A stretch of 64,000 nucleotides of DNA from Aeromicrobium massiliense JC14 (GCF_000312105.1 NZ_HE978636.1:461642-525641), one strand, 5' to 3'. Numbered from the stretch's first letter, positions 24,614-33,197 are shown. Numbers and translations are program-made. Notes: generated by a model from the letters alone, not told the origin.

Positions 24614-24811
24614 GTGCCCCAGTACCGGATCATCGATGACAAGCAGGCCGTGGAGGCCACCACCGAGCACGCCCGCGACGAGCAGGCCGACCAGTGGTTC
24701 ACCGGGTGGGTGCTGGAGGGCGGGCCGAGCCGCGGCACCCGTCCGCACCACCTCGAGCGCCAGGACGGCTCGGCGTGGACGAACGTCGCGTCCTGGGTCG
24801 TCGCCGAGTAG
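24614..24811 (+). CDS. Hypothetical protein, 65 residues
   Basis: Small soluble protein starting 'MPQYRIIDDKQAVEATTEHA', with two Trp-containing strands ('ADQWFTGWVLEG', 'AWTNVASWVVAE'). I do not recognise the family; the profile suggests a compact alpha/beta fold. The coding case rests on a good promoter, the leaderless GTG and an end that abuts the ku stop without overlap (24811/24812). Confidence 0.6.
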   Translation: MPQYRIIDDKQAVEATTEHARDEQADQWFTGWVLEGGPSRGTRPHHLERQDGSAWTNVASWVVAE

Positions 24812-25819
24812 CTAGGCGCCCTTCGCCGTCCGGCGCGTGCTGGACGTCTTCTTCGCCGCGGTCTTCTTGGCCGGCGTCTTCTTGGCGGCGGTCTTCTTGG
24901 CCGCCGTCTTCTTCGCCGGTGCCTTCTTCTCGGCGCTCGCGCTCTTCTTGGCCGCGGTCTTGCGGGTCGTCCGCGTCGCCGGCTTCTCGTCGTCGGCGTC
25001 GTCGTCGGAGCCGGACGAACCGCCGCGCTTGGCCGCCGAGCGCCGGTCGACGCTGCGCTTGAGCGCCTCCATGAGGTCGACGACGTCGGCGCCGCCGGAC
25101 TCCTCGGGCTGCTCGCCGAAGGTGGCGTCGGTGTCGAGGCTGTCACCCTGCTCGAGCTTGGCGTCGACGAGCTGGCGCAGCTGCACCTGGTAGTCGTCCT
25201 CGAACTCGCCGGGGTCGAAGTCGGCGGCCATCGACTCCACCAGCTGGGCGGCCATGTCGCGCTCCTTGGGGCTCACCTTGGGCGAGCCCTGCAGCACGTC
25301 GAACTCGGCCTCGCGCACCTCGTCCTGCCACAGCAGCGTCTGCAGCACGAGCACGTCGCCGCGGACGCGCAGCGCGGCGAGCCGGGTCTTCTGGCGCAGC
25401 GCGAACGTGACGATGGCGGTGCGGTCGGTCTCCTCCAGCGCCTGGCGCAGCAGCGAGTACGCCTTGAGCGCCTTCTCGTCCGGCTCCAGGTAGTAGGCCT
25501 TGTCGTAGTGCAGCGGGTCGATCTGGTCGTCGGGGACGAACTCGACGACGTCGATCTCGCGGCTCTGCTCGGCCGGCAGGCTGGCGAAGTCCTCGTCGGT
25601 GAGGACGACGGTGCGGTTGCCGTCGTCGTAGGCCTTGTCGATGTCCTCGAACTTCACGACCTTGCCGCAGATCTCGCAGCGGCGCTGGTACCGGATGCGT
25701 CCTCCGTCGGTGGAGTGCACCTGGTGCAGCGAGACGTCGTGGCTCTGCGTGGCGCTGTACACGCGCACGGGGACGTTGACGAGCCCGAAGCTGATCGCGC
25801 CCTTCCAGATCGACCGCAT
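24812..25819 (-). CDS. ku: Ku protein (bacterial NHEJ end-binding)
   Basis: 335-residue homodimeric Ku that rings DNA double-strand ends and recruits LigD. The core is typical: 'SIWKGAISFGLVNVPVRVY', 'RIRYQRRCEICGKVVKFEDI', 'VVEFVPDDQIDPLHYDKAYYL'. The C-terminal tail (about 260-335) is a Lys/Ala-rich repeat of KKTAAKKT units, as in mycobacterial Ku tails that contact DNA and stimulate ligation. ATG 25819 has AAGG at 6 nt; an ATG two codons upstream would leave no spacing. Divergent from ligD over 85 bp. Confidence 0.96.
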   Translation of the reverse strand: MRSIWKGAISFGLVNVPVRVYSATQSHDVSLHQVHSTDGGRIRYQRRCEICGKVVKFEDIDKAYDDGNRTVVLTDEDFASLPAEQSREIDVVEFVPDDQIDPLHYDKAYYLEPDEKALKAYSLLRQALEETDRTAIVTFALRQKTRLAALRVRGDVLVLQTLLWQDEVREAEFDVLQGSPKVSPKERDMAAQLVESMAADFDPGEFEDDYQVQLRQLVDAKLEQGDSLDTDATFGEQPEESGGADVVDLMEALKRSVDRRSAAKRGGSSGSDDDADDEKPATRTTRKTAAKKSASAEKKAPAKKTAAKKTAAKKTPAKKTAAKKTSSTRRTAKGA

Positions 25820-25904
25820 GGCCATCCTTCCCTCGGCTTGCACCGAGTGTGGCGTGTCCGGGCATGCAGTGGCGACTCGAGTGCCGGCGCGTCACACTCG
25901 GCGC

Positions 25905-28310
25905 GTGGCCGAGACGAAGCAGACCGTCAGCATCGCGGGCCGCCACCTGCGCCTGACCAACCCCGACAAGGTGCTGTACCCCGAGACCGGCACCACCAAG
26001 GCGGACGTCATCGCCTACTACGTCGAGATCGCGCCGCACCTGCTGCCGCACGTCGCCGACCGCGTCGCGACGCGCAAGCGGTGGGTGAACGGCGTGGGCA
26101 CCGCCGAGTCCCCCGGCGAGGTGTTCTTCGAGAAGAACCTGCCCGACTCCGCGCCGGACTGGATCCGCCGCGTGACCATCGAGCACAAGAAGCGGGTCAG
26201 CGAGTACCCCGTGCTGGCCAGCGAGGCCGACCTGGCCTGGACGGCGCAGGTCGCCGCGCTCGAGCTGCACGTCCCGCAGTGGCGGGTGGACGCCGACGGG
26301 AACGCGCTCAACCCCGACCGGCTGGTCGTCGACCTCGACCCCGGCCCGGGGGCCGGGCTGCCCGAGTGCGTCGAGGTGGCCAAGCACGCCCGGGCGATCC
26401 TGTCCGACGTCGGGCTGGACGCCTACCCGGTCACGAGCGGCAGCAAGGGCATCCACCTGTACGCCGGCCTGGACGGCGAGCACGACTCCGACTACGTGCG
26501 CGAGTTCGCTCGCCAGATGGCGCTCGCCCTGGAGACCGAGCTGCCCGACCTCGTGGTGAGCTCCATGAAGAAGTCGCTGCGCGGCGGCAAGGTGCTCGTC
26601 GACTGGAGCCAGAACAACGCGGCCAAGACCACCATCGCGCCCTACTCGTTGCGCGGACGGGCGCGGCCGACGGTCGCCGTCCCCCGTGAGTGGGACGAGC
26701 TGGACGACCCCGAGCTGCGGCACCTGACCTTCGACGAGGTGCTCGAGCGGATGCGCGGACGCGACGACCCGATGGCCGGCATCTACGGCGACGCTGCGCC
26801 GCCCGGCACCGACAAGCTGGACGTCTACCGGGCCAAGCGCGACCCGGACCGGACCCCCGAGCCGGTGCCCGGCCAGGGCGAGTCGATGCCGGGCTCGGCC
26901 ACCGGCGAGCTCTCCTTCGTCATCCAGGAGCACCACGCCAGCCGGCTGCACTGGGACTTCCGGCTCGAGCACGACGGCGTGCTCGTCTCGTGGGCCCTGC
27001 CCAAGGGTGTCCCGACGGACGTCAAGCAGAACCACCTCGCGGTGCAGACCGAGGACCACCCGATGGAGTACGGGACGTTCGAGGGCTCGATCCCCTCGGC
27101 CGAGTACGGCGGCGGCGAGGTCACCATCTGGGACACCGGCACCTACGAGCTGGAGAAGTGGCGCGACGACGAGGTGATCGCCGTCCTCACCGGCACGAAG
27201 CCCGGCGGCATCGGCGGCACGCGGCGCTACGCGCTGATCCGCACCGGCCGGTCGGGCAAGAAGGACCAGTGGCTCATCCACCTGATGAAGGACCAGCCGT
27301 CCGGGGCCGGGCGCAAGGCTTCCAGCCGCGCCTCCCACGCCGACGCCCCCAAGGGCGGTGCCCGCAAGGGCCGCCGGGGCACGCCGCCGCCCACGGTCAA
27401 GCCGATGCTCGCCACCCTGGCGAAGCCGGGCGACGTCGACGACGACCACGAGTGGGCGTTCGAGATGAAGTGGGACGGCTACCGCATCGTCGCCTCGGTC
27501 GACGGTGACGCGGTCCGGCTCACCAGCCGCAACGGCAAGGACTACACGGCGAACTACCCCGCCGTCGCGGACGCCCTGGCCGCCCTCGACCTGCCCGAGA
27601 CCGTGCTGGACGGCGAGGTCGTCGCCCTCGACGAGAAGGGCGTCCCCCGGTTCGGCCTGCTGCAGAACGCCGGCTCCGGCGGCGTCGACCTGCGCTACGA
27701 GGTGTTCGACGTCCTGCGCGCCGACGGGCGCGACGTGACCGACGAGCCCTACGCCGCGCGTCGCGAGCTGCTGCGCGAGCTCGTGCCCGACGGCGACGTC
27801 GTGCAGGTTCCCGAGGCGTTCGCGGGCGATCTCGAGCAGGCGGTCGAGGAGTCCAAGCGGCTGGGCCTCGAGGGCGTCGTGGCCAAGGTCGCCGACAGCC
27901 GGTACCGCCCCGGCAAGCGGTCCGACGCCTGGCTCAAGCTCAAGCACCAGCGCATGCAGGAGGTCGTCGTGGGCGGCTGGCGGCCCGGCAACGGTGCCCG
28001 CAGCGGCACCATCGGGTCGCTGCTGCTCGGCATCCCCGGCGACGAGGGGCTGCACTACGCGGGCCGGGTGGGCACCGGGTTCAGCGAGCAGGTGCTCGAC
28101 GACCTGCTGCGCCGCCTGAACCGGCTCGAGCGCAAGACGCCCCCGTTCGTGGACGTCCCCCGCGACGCGGCCCGGGACGCGCACTGGGTGACGCCGCGCC
28201 TCGTCGGCGAGGTGACCTTCTCCGAGTGGACGTCCGACGGCAACCTGCGCCACCCGGCCTGGCGCGGCCTGCGCCCGGACAAGGCGCCCGAGGACGTCCG
28301 CCCCGAGTAG
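25905..28310 (+). CDS. ligD: Multifunctional ATP-dependent DNA ligase LigD
   Basis: 801-residue NHEJ enzyme with the three domains in mycobacterial order. Polymerase/primase domain about 1-300 ('LTNPDKVLYPETGTTK', catalytic Asp pair D143/D145 in 'VVDLDPGPGA'). 3'-phosphoesterase domain about 330-480 ('FVIQEHHASRLHWDFRLEHDG'). ATP ligase domain about 495-801 with the nucleotidyl-transfer lysine K522 in 'EMKWDGYRI' and 'DGEVVALDEKG'. GTG 25905 starts just before the conserved polymerase domain and lies 6 nt after CACACT, a weak leaderless -10. Works with the divergent ku gene. A hairpin follows the stop. Confidence 0.96.
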   Translation: MAETKQTVSIAGRHLRLTNPDKVLYPETGTTKADVIAYYVEIAPHLLPHVADRVATRKRWVNGVGTAESPGEVFFEKNLPDSAPDWIRRVTIEHKKRVSEYPVLASEADLAWTAQVAALELHVPQWRVDADGNALNPDRLVVDLDPGPGAGLPECVEVAKHARAILSDVGLDAYPVTSGSKGIHLYAGLDGEHDSDYVREFARQMALALETELPDLVVSSMKKSLRGGKVLVDWSQNNAAKTTIAPYSLRGRARPTVAVPREWDELDDPELRHLTFDEVLERMRGRDDPMAGIYGDAAPPGTDKLDVYRAKRDPDRTPEPVPGQGESMPGSATGELSFVIQEHHASRLHWDFRLEHDGVLVSWALPKGVPTDVKQNHLAVQTEDHPMEYGTFEGSIPSAEYGGGEVTIWDTGTYELEKWRDDEVIAVLTGTKPGGIGGTRRYALIRTGRSGKKDQWLIHLMKDQPSGAGRKASSRASHADAPKGGARKGRRGTPPPTVKPMLATLAKPGDVDDDHEWAFEMKWDGYRIVASVDGDAVRLTSRNGKDYTANYPAVADALAALDLPETVLDGEVVALDEKGVPRFGLLQNAGSGGVDLRYEVFDVLRADGRDVTDEPYAARRELLRELVPDGDVVQVPEAFAGDLEQAVEESKRLGLEGVVAKVADSRYRPGKRSDAWLKLKHQRMQEVVVGGWRPGNGARSGTIGSLLLGIPGDEGLHYAGRVGTGFSEQVLDDLLRRLNRLERKTPPFVDVPRDAARDAHWVTPRLVGEVTFSEWTSDGNLRHPAWRGLRPDKAPEDVRPE

Positions 28311-28312
28311 AC

Positions 28313-28344
28313 GTTTCGCCGGACCGTCCGGGGGGAACCCCCGG
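28313..28344 (+). promoter_or_regulatory. SigB/SigF-like promoter overlapping a hairpin, upstream of the SDR gene
   Basis: GTTT (28313-28316), 15 bp, then GGGGAA (28332-28337): close to the GTTT-N15-GGGTAT pattern of SigB/SigF-type factors. The same bases form the hairpin CCGGGGG-gaa-CCCCCGG (28328-28344), which could end the ligD transcript. A stress promoter fits the gene behind it. Confidence 0.4.
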
Positions 28345-28347
28345 GAC

Positions 28348-29208
28348 ATGAGCGACGAGACCACCTACCCCGCACAGCAGCAGGAGCCCCCGGGCCGCAC
28401 GCAGGACATGAATCCCGTGCCCGACCACGGAGAGCGCTCCTACGTCGGCTCCGGCAAGCTCGAGGGCAAGCGCGCCCTCATCACCGGCGGCGACTCCGGC
28501 ATCGGACGCGCGGTCGCGATCGCCTACGCCCGCGAGGGCGCGGACGTCGCGATCACCCACCTGCCCGAGGAGAAGGACGACGCGGAGTCCACCTGCGCCG
28601 TCGTCGAGGCGGCCGGGCGCAAGGCCGTCGCCATCGAGGTCGACCTGCGCGAGCGCGACGAGTGCGACCGCGTCGTGCGCGACACCATCGCCGCGCTCGG
28701 CGGGCTCGACATCCTGGTCAACAACGCGGGCTACCAGATGCCGCGTGAGGGCGGGCTCGACGAGATGAGCGACGAGCGCCTCGACCGCACCCTCAAGACG
28801 AACCTCTACGCCCTGTTCTGGCTGACCCGTGCGGCATCGCGGCACCTGCCCGAGGGCGGCTCGATCATCAACAACACGTCGATCCAGGCGTACGACCCGA
28901 GCGAGGCGCTGCTCGACTACGCGGCCACCAAGGCGGCGATCAACAACATCACCGTCAACCTGGCCAGCGAGCTGGGTCCGCGCGGCATCCGCGTGAACGC
29001 CGTCGCGCCGGGTCCCATCTGGACGCCGCTCCAGCCCGCGACGCAGCCGCCGGAGAAGATCGAGAAGTTCGGCCAGGACACCCCGCTGGGTCGTCCGGGC
29101 CAGCCCGCCGAGGTCGCTCCGGCGTTCGTCTTCCTGGCGTCCGACCGCGACGCGAGCTACGTGTCCGGCACCGTCCTCGGCGTCACCGGCGGCAAGCCCG
29201 TCTTCTGA
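28348..29208 (+). CDS. SDR family oxidoreductase, general-stress type (YhdF/YghA-like)
   Basis: 286-residue SDR with the extended N-terminus of this subgroup ('QDMNPVPDHGERSYVGSGKLEGKRALITG'). TGGDSGIG cofactor motif near residue 47, NNAGY, Ser in 'NNTSIQAYDPS', Y-A-A-T-K active site, and C-terminal 'LASDRDASYVSGTVLGVTGG'. Related proteins in Bacillus and actinobacteria are general-stress induced. ATG 28348 sits close behind a SigB-like promoter and a hairpin. It begins a three-gene run with small stress-type proteins. Confidence 0.88.
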   Translation: MSDETTYPAQQQEPPGRTQDMNPVPDHGERSYVGSGKLEGKRALITGGDSGIGRAVAIAYAREGADVAITHLPEEKDDAESTCAVVEAAGRKAVAIEVDLRERDECDRVVRDTIAALGGLDILVNNAGYQMPREGGLDEMSDERLDRTLKTNLYALFWLTRAASRHLPEGGSIINNTSIQAYDPSEALLDYAATKAAINNITVNLASELGPRGIRVNAVAPGPIWTPLQPATQPPEKIEKFGQDTPLGRPGQPAEVAPAFVFLASDRDASYVSGTVLGVTGGKPVF

Positions 29209-29264
29209 GAAGTCCCTGTGCTCGGGGTGCCAGCGCGTCCCGGGAGGTGTAGGAAGGAACGACC

Positions 29265-29531
29265 ATGCCGAGCAGTCGTGAGAACAGCGTGAAGAACCCG
29301 GAGATGTACGAGTCGCTCCGGGACGACGGCGCGAGCAAGGAGAAGGCCGCACGGATCTCGAACGCCGCGGCCAAGCAGGGCAAGAAGTCCGTCGGCAGCA
29401 AGGGCGGCCAGTCCGGCTCGTACGAGGACTGGACCGTCGACGAGCTGCGCAAGCGGGCCAAGGAGCTCGGCCTGAGCAACTACTCGAGCAAGAAGAAGTC
29501 CGAGCTGATCAAGGCACTGCGCGACCACTGA
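29265..29531 (+). CDS. Small Rho_N/SAP-like domain protein
   Basis: 88 residues. The N-terminal half is polar and Lys/Ala-rich ('NPEMYESLRDDGASKEKAARISNAAAKQGK'), a layout seen in small stress-associated actinobacterial proteins. The C-terminal 35 residues ('WTVDELRKRAKELGLSNYSS', then 'KKKSELIKALRDH') match the Rho N-terminal/SAP-like fold, suggesting nucleic-acid binding. ATG 29265 has GGAAGG upstream. Ten bp separate it from the next gene, so an operon is likely. Confidence 0.78.
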   Translation: MPSSRENSVKNPEMYESLRDDGASKEKAARISNAAAKQGKKSVGSKGGQSGSYEDWTVDELRKRAKELGLSNYSSKKKSELIKALRDH

Positions 29532-29541
29532 GAGGAACCCC

Positions 29542-30084
29542 ATGGGTGTGTTCAGGAAGAAGACCACGAAGGACAAGCTCGAGGACAGCCTCGCCGGGCT
29601 GCGCACGCAGCTCGTCGACGTGAAGGACGCCGTGGTCGAGTCCGCGCCGGGATGGCGCGACGACGCGATCGAGCAGGCCAAGCACGTCCGCGACCAGGCG
29701 ACCGACCTGGCCTCAGAGCACGGTCCGAGGGCGAAGGCCCAGGCCGTCGCGCTCGCGGCCGAGGCTCAGCGCCGCATCCCGGACCTGGTGGCGAAGCTGC
29801 CCGACTCCGTGGGCGAGCGGCTCCCCGACTCGCTGACCGAGCCGCCGAAGAAGAAGGGCGGCAAGCGCACCGTCGCGCTGTTCGCCCTGCTCGGCGGCGC
29901 CGCCGCCGGCGCGTTCGTCGTGCTGAAGCGCCGCTCGGCCGGGGCCCCGGTCCCGCCGCCGGCCCCGGCACCGACCGGCACGGGTGCCACCGTCCCGCCC
30001 GCCTCGGCCAGCACCAACGGCCAGACCGGCAACGGCGCCTTGGACGACGCGCTCACCAGCGAGCTGAAGATCAACGAGAAGTAG
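29542..30084 (+). CDS. Hypothetical membrane-anchored protein with amphipathic N-terminus
   Basis: 180 residues: a basic start, a long helical, coiled-coil-like N-terminal part (about 10-95) with repeated short phrases ('LPDSVGERLPDSLTE'), a Lys-rich stretch, one membrane helix about 110-128 ('VALFALLGGAAAGAFVVL') and a Pro/Ala/Thr/Asn-rich tail. No family recognised; the organisation resembles YtxH-type or phasin-like stress proteins. ATG 29542 follows AGAGGAA. Last gene before a strong terminator. Confidence 0.68.
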   Translation: MGVFRKKTTKDKLEDSLAGLRTQLVDVKDAVVESAPGWRDDAIEQAKHVRDQATDLASEHGPRAKAQAVALAAEAQRRIPDLVAKLPDSVGERLPDSLTEPPKKKGGKRTVALFALLGGAAAGAFVVLKRRSAGAPVPPPAPAPTGTGATVPPASASTNGQTGNGALDDALTSELKINEK

Positions 30085-30102
30085 TCGCTCGACGACGCTC
30101 GT

Positions 30103-30138
30103 CCGAGGACCCCGTGGCACCGGCCACGGGGTCCTCGG
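30103..30138 (+). terminator. Hairpin terminator of the stress cluster
   Basis: Perfect 16-bp stem CCGAGGACCCCGTGGC (30103-30118) / GCCACGGGGTCCTCGG (30123-30138) with loop ACCG. It ends 12 bp before cofE. Confidence 0.8.
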
Positions 30139-30150
30139 CATGCTGGGGGC

Positions 30151-30912
30151 GTGGACGACGCACTGACGATCTGGCCGCTGCCCGGCATCCCCGAGGTCTC
30201 CCCCGGCGACGACCTCGCGGCGCTCGTCGCGCAGGCGGCGGGCGCGACGCTGCGCGACGGCGACGTGCTGGCCGTCTCCAGCAAGGTCGTCTCCAAGGCG
30301 GAGGGCCGTGTCGTCGCGGCGGACGACCGTGAGGACGCCATCACCGCCGAGACCGTCCGGGTGGTCGCCCGGCGCGAGCACCCCGGCGGTGTGACCCGCA
30401 TCGTGCAGAACCGGCAGGGCTTCGTCATGGCCGCCGCGGGCGTCGACGCCAGCAACACCCCCGAGGGCACCGTCCTGCTGCTGCCGCTCGACCCTGACGC
30501 GTCCGCCCGGGCACTGCGCGCCGCCGTGCGGGATCGGCTCGGGGTCCGGGTCGCGGTGGTCGTCACCGACACGTTCGGGCGGCCTTGGCGGGTGGGCCAG
30601 ACCGACGTCGCGATCGGCGTCGCCGGGCTCGTCCCCGTGCTCGACCTGGCCGGCACCCGCGACGCGCACGGCCGTGAGCTGCACGTCACGCAGACCGCGG
30701 TCGCCGACGAAGTCGCCGGCGCCGCCGAGCTGGTCATGGGCAAGGCCAGCCAGTGCCCCGTCGCCGTCGTCCGCGGGCTCGGCCGGCACGTCACCGAGGA
30801 CGACGGTCCCGGCGCGACCGCCCTCGTGCGCGACGCCGAGCGCGACATGTTCCGGCTCGGCTCCGACGAGGCCTACGCCCAGGGCCTCGCCGACGGGCGC
30901 GCGGCGGACTAG
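30151..30912 (+). CDS. cofE: Coenzyme F420-0:L-glutamate ligase
   Basis: 253-residue GTP-dependent ligase adding gamma-linked glutamates to F420-0, the last steps of F420 biosynthesis. Typical segments: '[17 protein letters not shown]', '[19 protein letters not shown]', '[23 protein letters not shown]' and '[21 protein letters not shown]'. It corresponds to the N-terminal half of mycobacterial FbiB; the C-terminal nitroreductase domain is absent, so F420 reductive maturation must be encoded separately. GTG 30151 follows CATGCT by 6 nt (weak leaderless -10). Its stop overlaps the convergent yjbQ-like stop by four bases. Confidence 0.93.
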   Translation: MDDALTIWPLPGIPEVSPGDDLAALVAQAAGATLRDGDVLAVSSKVVSKAEGRVVAADDREDAITAETVRVVARREHPGGVTRIVQNRQGFVMAAAGVDASNTPEGTVLLLPLDPDASARALRAAVRDRLGVRVAVVVTDTFGRPWRVGQTDVAIGVAGLVPVLDLAGTRDAHGRELHVTQTAVADEVAGAAELVMGKASQCPVAVVRGLGRHVTEDDGPGATALVRDAERDMFRLGSDEAYAQGLADGRAAD

Positions 30913-31313
30913 CCGGCCAGGAAGCTCAGCCGCACCTGGCGCTCGGGGTTGTCGACGTTGGTGTCGACCACGCACACCGACTGCCAGGTGCCCAGCGCCA
31001 GGCGTCCGCCCAGCACCGGCACGGTGAGCGACGGGGCCAGGAACGCCGGCACGACGTGGTCGCGGCCGTGCCCCGGCGTGCCGTGCTGGTGGATCCACCC
31101 GTCGTCGCGCGGCAGCAGGTCGTCCAGGGCGGTCAGCGTGTCGTCGTCGCTGCCGGCCCCGGTCTCGATGATCGCCAGGCCCGCGGTGGCGTGCGGCACG
31201 AAGACGTGGAGCAGGCCGTCCTGCTCGTCGCGGACGAACGCCGCGCATCGGTCGGTGACGTCACGGACGACGGCCGAGCCGCCGGTGGTCAGGTCGAAGG
31301 TCTCGCTGCGCAT
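30909..31313 (-). CDS. YjbQ/UPF0047 family protein (secondary thiamine-phosphate synthase type)
   Basis: 134-residue protein of UPF0047. The conserved core is complete: '[20 protein letters not shown]', '[30 protein letters not shown]' and '[19 protein letters not shown]'. Weak thiamine-phosphate synthase activity has been ascribed to family members; the physiological role is unclear. ATG 31313 lies 6 nt after CACGAT, possibly leaderless. A start further upstream would add an unconserved Arg-rich leader. Confidence 0.88.
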   Translation of the reverse strand: MRSETFDLTTGGSAVVRDVTDRCAAFVRDEQDGLLHVFVPHATAGLAIIETGAGSDDDTLTALDDLLPRDDGWIHQHGTPGHGRDHVVPAFLAPSLTVPVLGGRLALGTWQSVCVVDTNVDNPERQVRLSFLAG

Positions 31314-31460
31314 GCCCCGATCGTGCCGCGTCCGGCGGCGGTCGGCACCCCTTGCTAAGAGAACCCTCACCCGTCAACCCCCGATCTCGACGTGCGGACC
31401 GGTCCGGGCGCTGCCAGAGTCGAGACGTCGCAACGGAGCGGCAGAAGAGAGGTCACCATC

Positions 31461-31622
31461 ATGGGATTCCTGTTGTGGATCGCCGCTGTCATCCTCGTGG
31501 TCTGGGGCATCATCTCCCTGATCCAGGGCAGCATCCTGCTCGGTATCGTGCTCATCGTCGTCGGCCTCGCCGTGGGCCCCGGTGGTTGGAGCATCTTCAA
31601 TCGCGGAGGCGCCAGGGCCTAG
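31461..31622 (+). CDS. GPGG-motif small membrane protein, copy 1
   Basis: 53 residues, almost entirely two hydrophobic helices ('FLLWIAAVILVVWGIISLI', 'ILLGIVLIVVGLAVGPGG') ending in the signature 'GPGGWSIF'. Members of this small actinobacterial family have no known function. A second copy lies at 51564-51707 and shares 'LLWI.AVILVV.G', 'GIVLIVVGL.VGPGG.SIF'. ATG 31461 has AGAGAGG upstream; a hairpin terminator follows. Confidence 0.82.
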   Translation: MGFLLWIAAVILVVWGIISLIQGSILLGIVLIVVGLAVGPGGWSIFNRGGARA

Positions 31623-31635
31623 TCCCCAGCGCTCT

Positions 31636-31670
31636 CGAGAGCCCTCGTCCCGCCGGGACGGGGGCTCTCG
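31636..31670. terminator. Bidirectional hairpin terminator
   Basis: CGAGAGCCCTCGTCCC (31636-31651) pairs with GGGACGGGGGCTCTCG (31655-31670), 16 bp with one G-T pair and loop GCC, between convergent genes ending at 31622 and 31682. Confidence 0.78.
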
Positions 31671-31681
31671 TACGACCAGGC

Positions 31682-32233
31682 TCAGGCGAGGACGTCGGCG
31701 GTCGTCCGCACCGTGGCGAACTCGCCGTGCAGGTTGGTCGCGGTGATCCGGGCGAGCTCCGCGGCAGGCACGAGCTGTCCGTACGGGTCGCGCCGGTCGA
31801 ACGTGTGGCACGCGTCGAGCACGAACGTCACGTCGTACCCGAGGTTGCCGCCCACGCGGGCGGTGGTCTCGCAGCAGTGGTTGGTGGTGATGCCGCAGAC
31901 CACCAGCGAGGTGATGCCCTCGCCGCGCAACCACGTGTCCAGGTCGGGCTCGCCGTGGAACGCGGAGTTCACCGACTTGACGACGAGCAGGTCGGACGGG
32001 CCGTCGACCCCGTCCTTGAACGCGTTGCCGGGCGAGCTCGGGTGCAGCGGGGACGCCGGGTCCTGCGAGTCGTGCCGGATCAGGACGAGCGGCAGTCCCT
32101 CGCGCCGCCAGCGCTCGACCAGCCGCACCACGTTCGCCTCACAGCTGGGGTTGTCGCGGGGGCCCCAGAAGGTCGTGTCGTCGAAGCCGCGCTGGACATC
32201 GACGACGACCAGGGCCGGGCGGTCGTCGGTCAT
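31682..32233 (-). CDS. Isochorismatase-family cysteine hydrolase
   Basis: 183-residue hydrolase of the isochorismatase superfamily, shorter than and only distantly similar to the one at 20.2 kb. Triad: Asp in 'LVVVDVQRGFDD', Lys in 'LLVVKSVNSAF' and Cys in 'CGITTNHCCETTARVGGNLGY' (the nucleophile is the second-last Cys of the pair by family alignment, inferred). ATG 32233 lies 7 nt after TACCCT, compatible with a leaderless mRNA. Divergent from the sulfurtransferase. Confidence 0.87.
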   Translation of the reverse strand: MTDDRPALVVVDVQRGFDDTTFWGPRDNPSCEANVVRLVERWRREGLPLVLIRHDSQDPASPLHPSSPGNAFKDGVDGPSDLLVVKSVNSAFHGEPDLDTWLRGEGITSLVVCGITTNHCCETTARVGGNLGYDVTFVLDACHTFDRRDPYGQLVPAAELARITATNLHGEFATVRTTADVLA

Positions 32234-32302
32234 GCTGCCAAGGGTACGGACGCCCCGGCGCCGCCGTCCTCCCACGTCCCTGGGGGCGCCTACGGTGGCC
32301 CG

Positions 32303-33139
32303 ATGAGCACGTCCAGCGGCACGCCCGCCCTCGTCGAGCCCGACTGGCTCCACGCCCACCTCGACGACTCGCGCGTGGTCGTCCTCGAGGCCGTGGTCGG
32401 CACGCTGCCGCTGGCCGACCGTCGCATCCCCGGCGCCCGCCGGGCCGACCTCGACACGAGCCTCTCCGACCCCACGTCGCCGGTTCCCCACATGCTGCCC
32501 CGGCCGGACGCGCTCGGGACCGCCCTGCGGGACCTCGGCATCCACGCGGACGACCACGTGGTCGTCTACGACTCCGACGGCGTCTACGCCAGTGCGCGGG
32601 TGCGATGGATGCTGACGACGGCGGGGCACGAGCACGTCTCCGTCCTCGACGGTGGGCTGCCCGCGTGGCTCGCCGCCGACCTGCCCACGGAGGCGACGGA
32701 CGCCCCGTCCGCGGACGTCCCGCCCGGCGACTTCGAGCCGCACGACGCGGGGTCGGCCGTGGTGGACGCCGACGAGGTGCAGCGCCTGGTCGACACCGGT
32801 GCCGCGGTGCTGGTCGACGCGCGCAGCGCCGGCCGCTTCGCCGGGCGAGAGCGGGAGCCCCGGCCGGGCCTGCGCGGCGGCCACGTCCCCGGCAGCGTCA
32901 ACGTGCCGTTCACCGACCTGCTCGACGGCGGCCGGCTCCGTCCGGTCGCCGAGCTGCGTGCGGCGCTCGACTCCGCCGCGGGGCCTGACACGCCGGTCGT
33001 CGTCAGCTGCGGGTCCGGCGTCACCGCGTGCGTCGTCGGGCTGGCCGCCGAGCTGGCCGGACGGCCGTACCGCGTCTACGACGGGTCGTGGGCGGACTGG
33101 GGCCGGCCCGGTGAGCGTCCGGTCGAGACCGGCAACTGA
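32303..33139 (+). CDS. Sulfurtransferase with two rhodanese domains
   Basis: 278 residues, thiosulfate/3-mercaptopyruvate sulfurtransferase type. The N-terminal inactive rhodanese domain (about 8-130) contains 'RRIPGARRADLDTSLSDP'. The C-terminal catalytic domain (about 155-275) has 'VLVDARSAGRFAGREREPRPG' split by 'GHVPGSVNVPF' and the active-site loop with C236 in 'VSCGSGVTACV'. The CGSGVTA loop is of the thiosulfate-using kind. ATG 32303 is exactly 6 nt after TACGGT (32291-32296), leaderless. Confidence 0.92.
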   Translation: MSTSSGTPALVEPDWLHAHLDDSRVVVLEAVVGTLPLADRRIPGARRADLDTSLSDPTSPVPHMLPRPDALGTALRDLGIHADDHVVVYDSDGVYASARVRWMLTTAGHEHVSVLDGGLPAWLAADLPTEATDAPSADVPPGDFEPHDAGSAVVDADEVQRLVDTGAAVLVDARSAGRFAGREREPRPGLRGGHVPGSVNVPFTDLLDGGRLRPVAELRAALDSAAGPDTPVVVSCGSGVTACVVGLAAELAGRPYRVYDGSWADWGRPGERPVETGN

Positions 33140-33167
33140 CCCGACGACCAGGGTGACGAAGACGACT

Positions 33168-33197
33168 TTGGTTCCGTCACGCAACGGTGTATCGTTG
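33168..33197 (+). promoter_or_regulatory. Promoter and overlapping inverted repeat for the MFS-marR operon
   Basis: TTGGTT (33168-33173), a 16-bp spacer and TATCGT (33190-33195). The -10 overlaps the inverted repeat CAACG (33182-33186) / CGTTG (33193-33197). Additional GTTG/CAAC half sites follow within 40 bp. This is a natural place for autorepression by the MarR protein encoded downstream. Confidence 0.5.

Noticed and set aside
24837-25060. Tandem DNA repeats in the ku 3' end as a regulatory repeat
   Set aside because: They encode the KKTAAKKT tail typical of Ku proteins; the repetition is explained at protein level.
25143-28364. A 1073-codon open frame on the minus strand opposite ligD
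   Set aside because: Low-complexity Arg/Gly/Val translation, no start signal, and it mirrors the highly GC-biased codons of ligD and ku.
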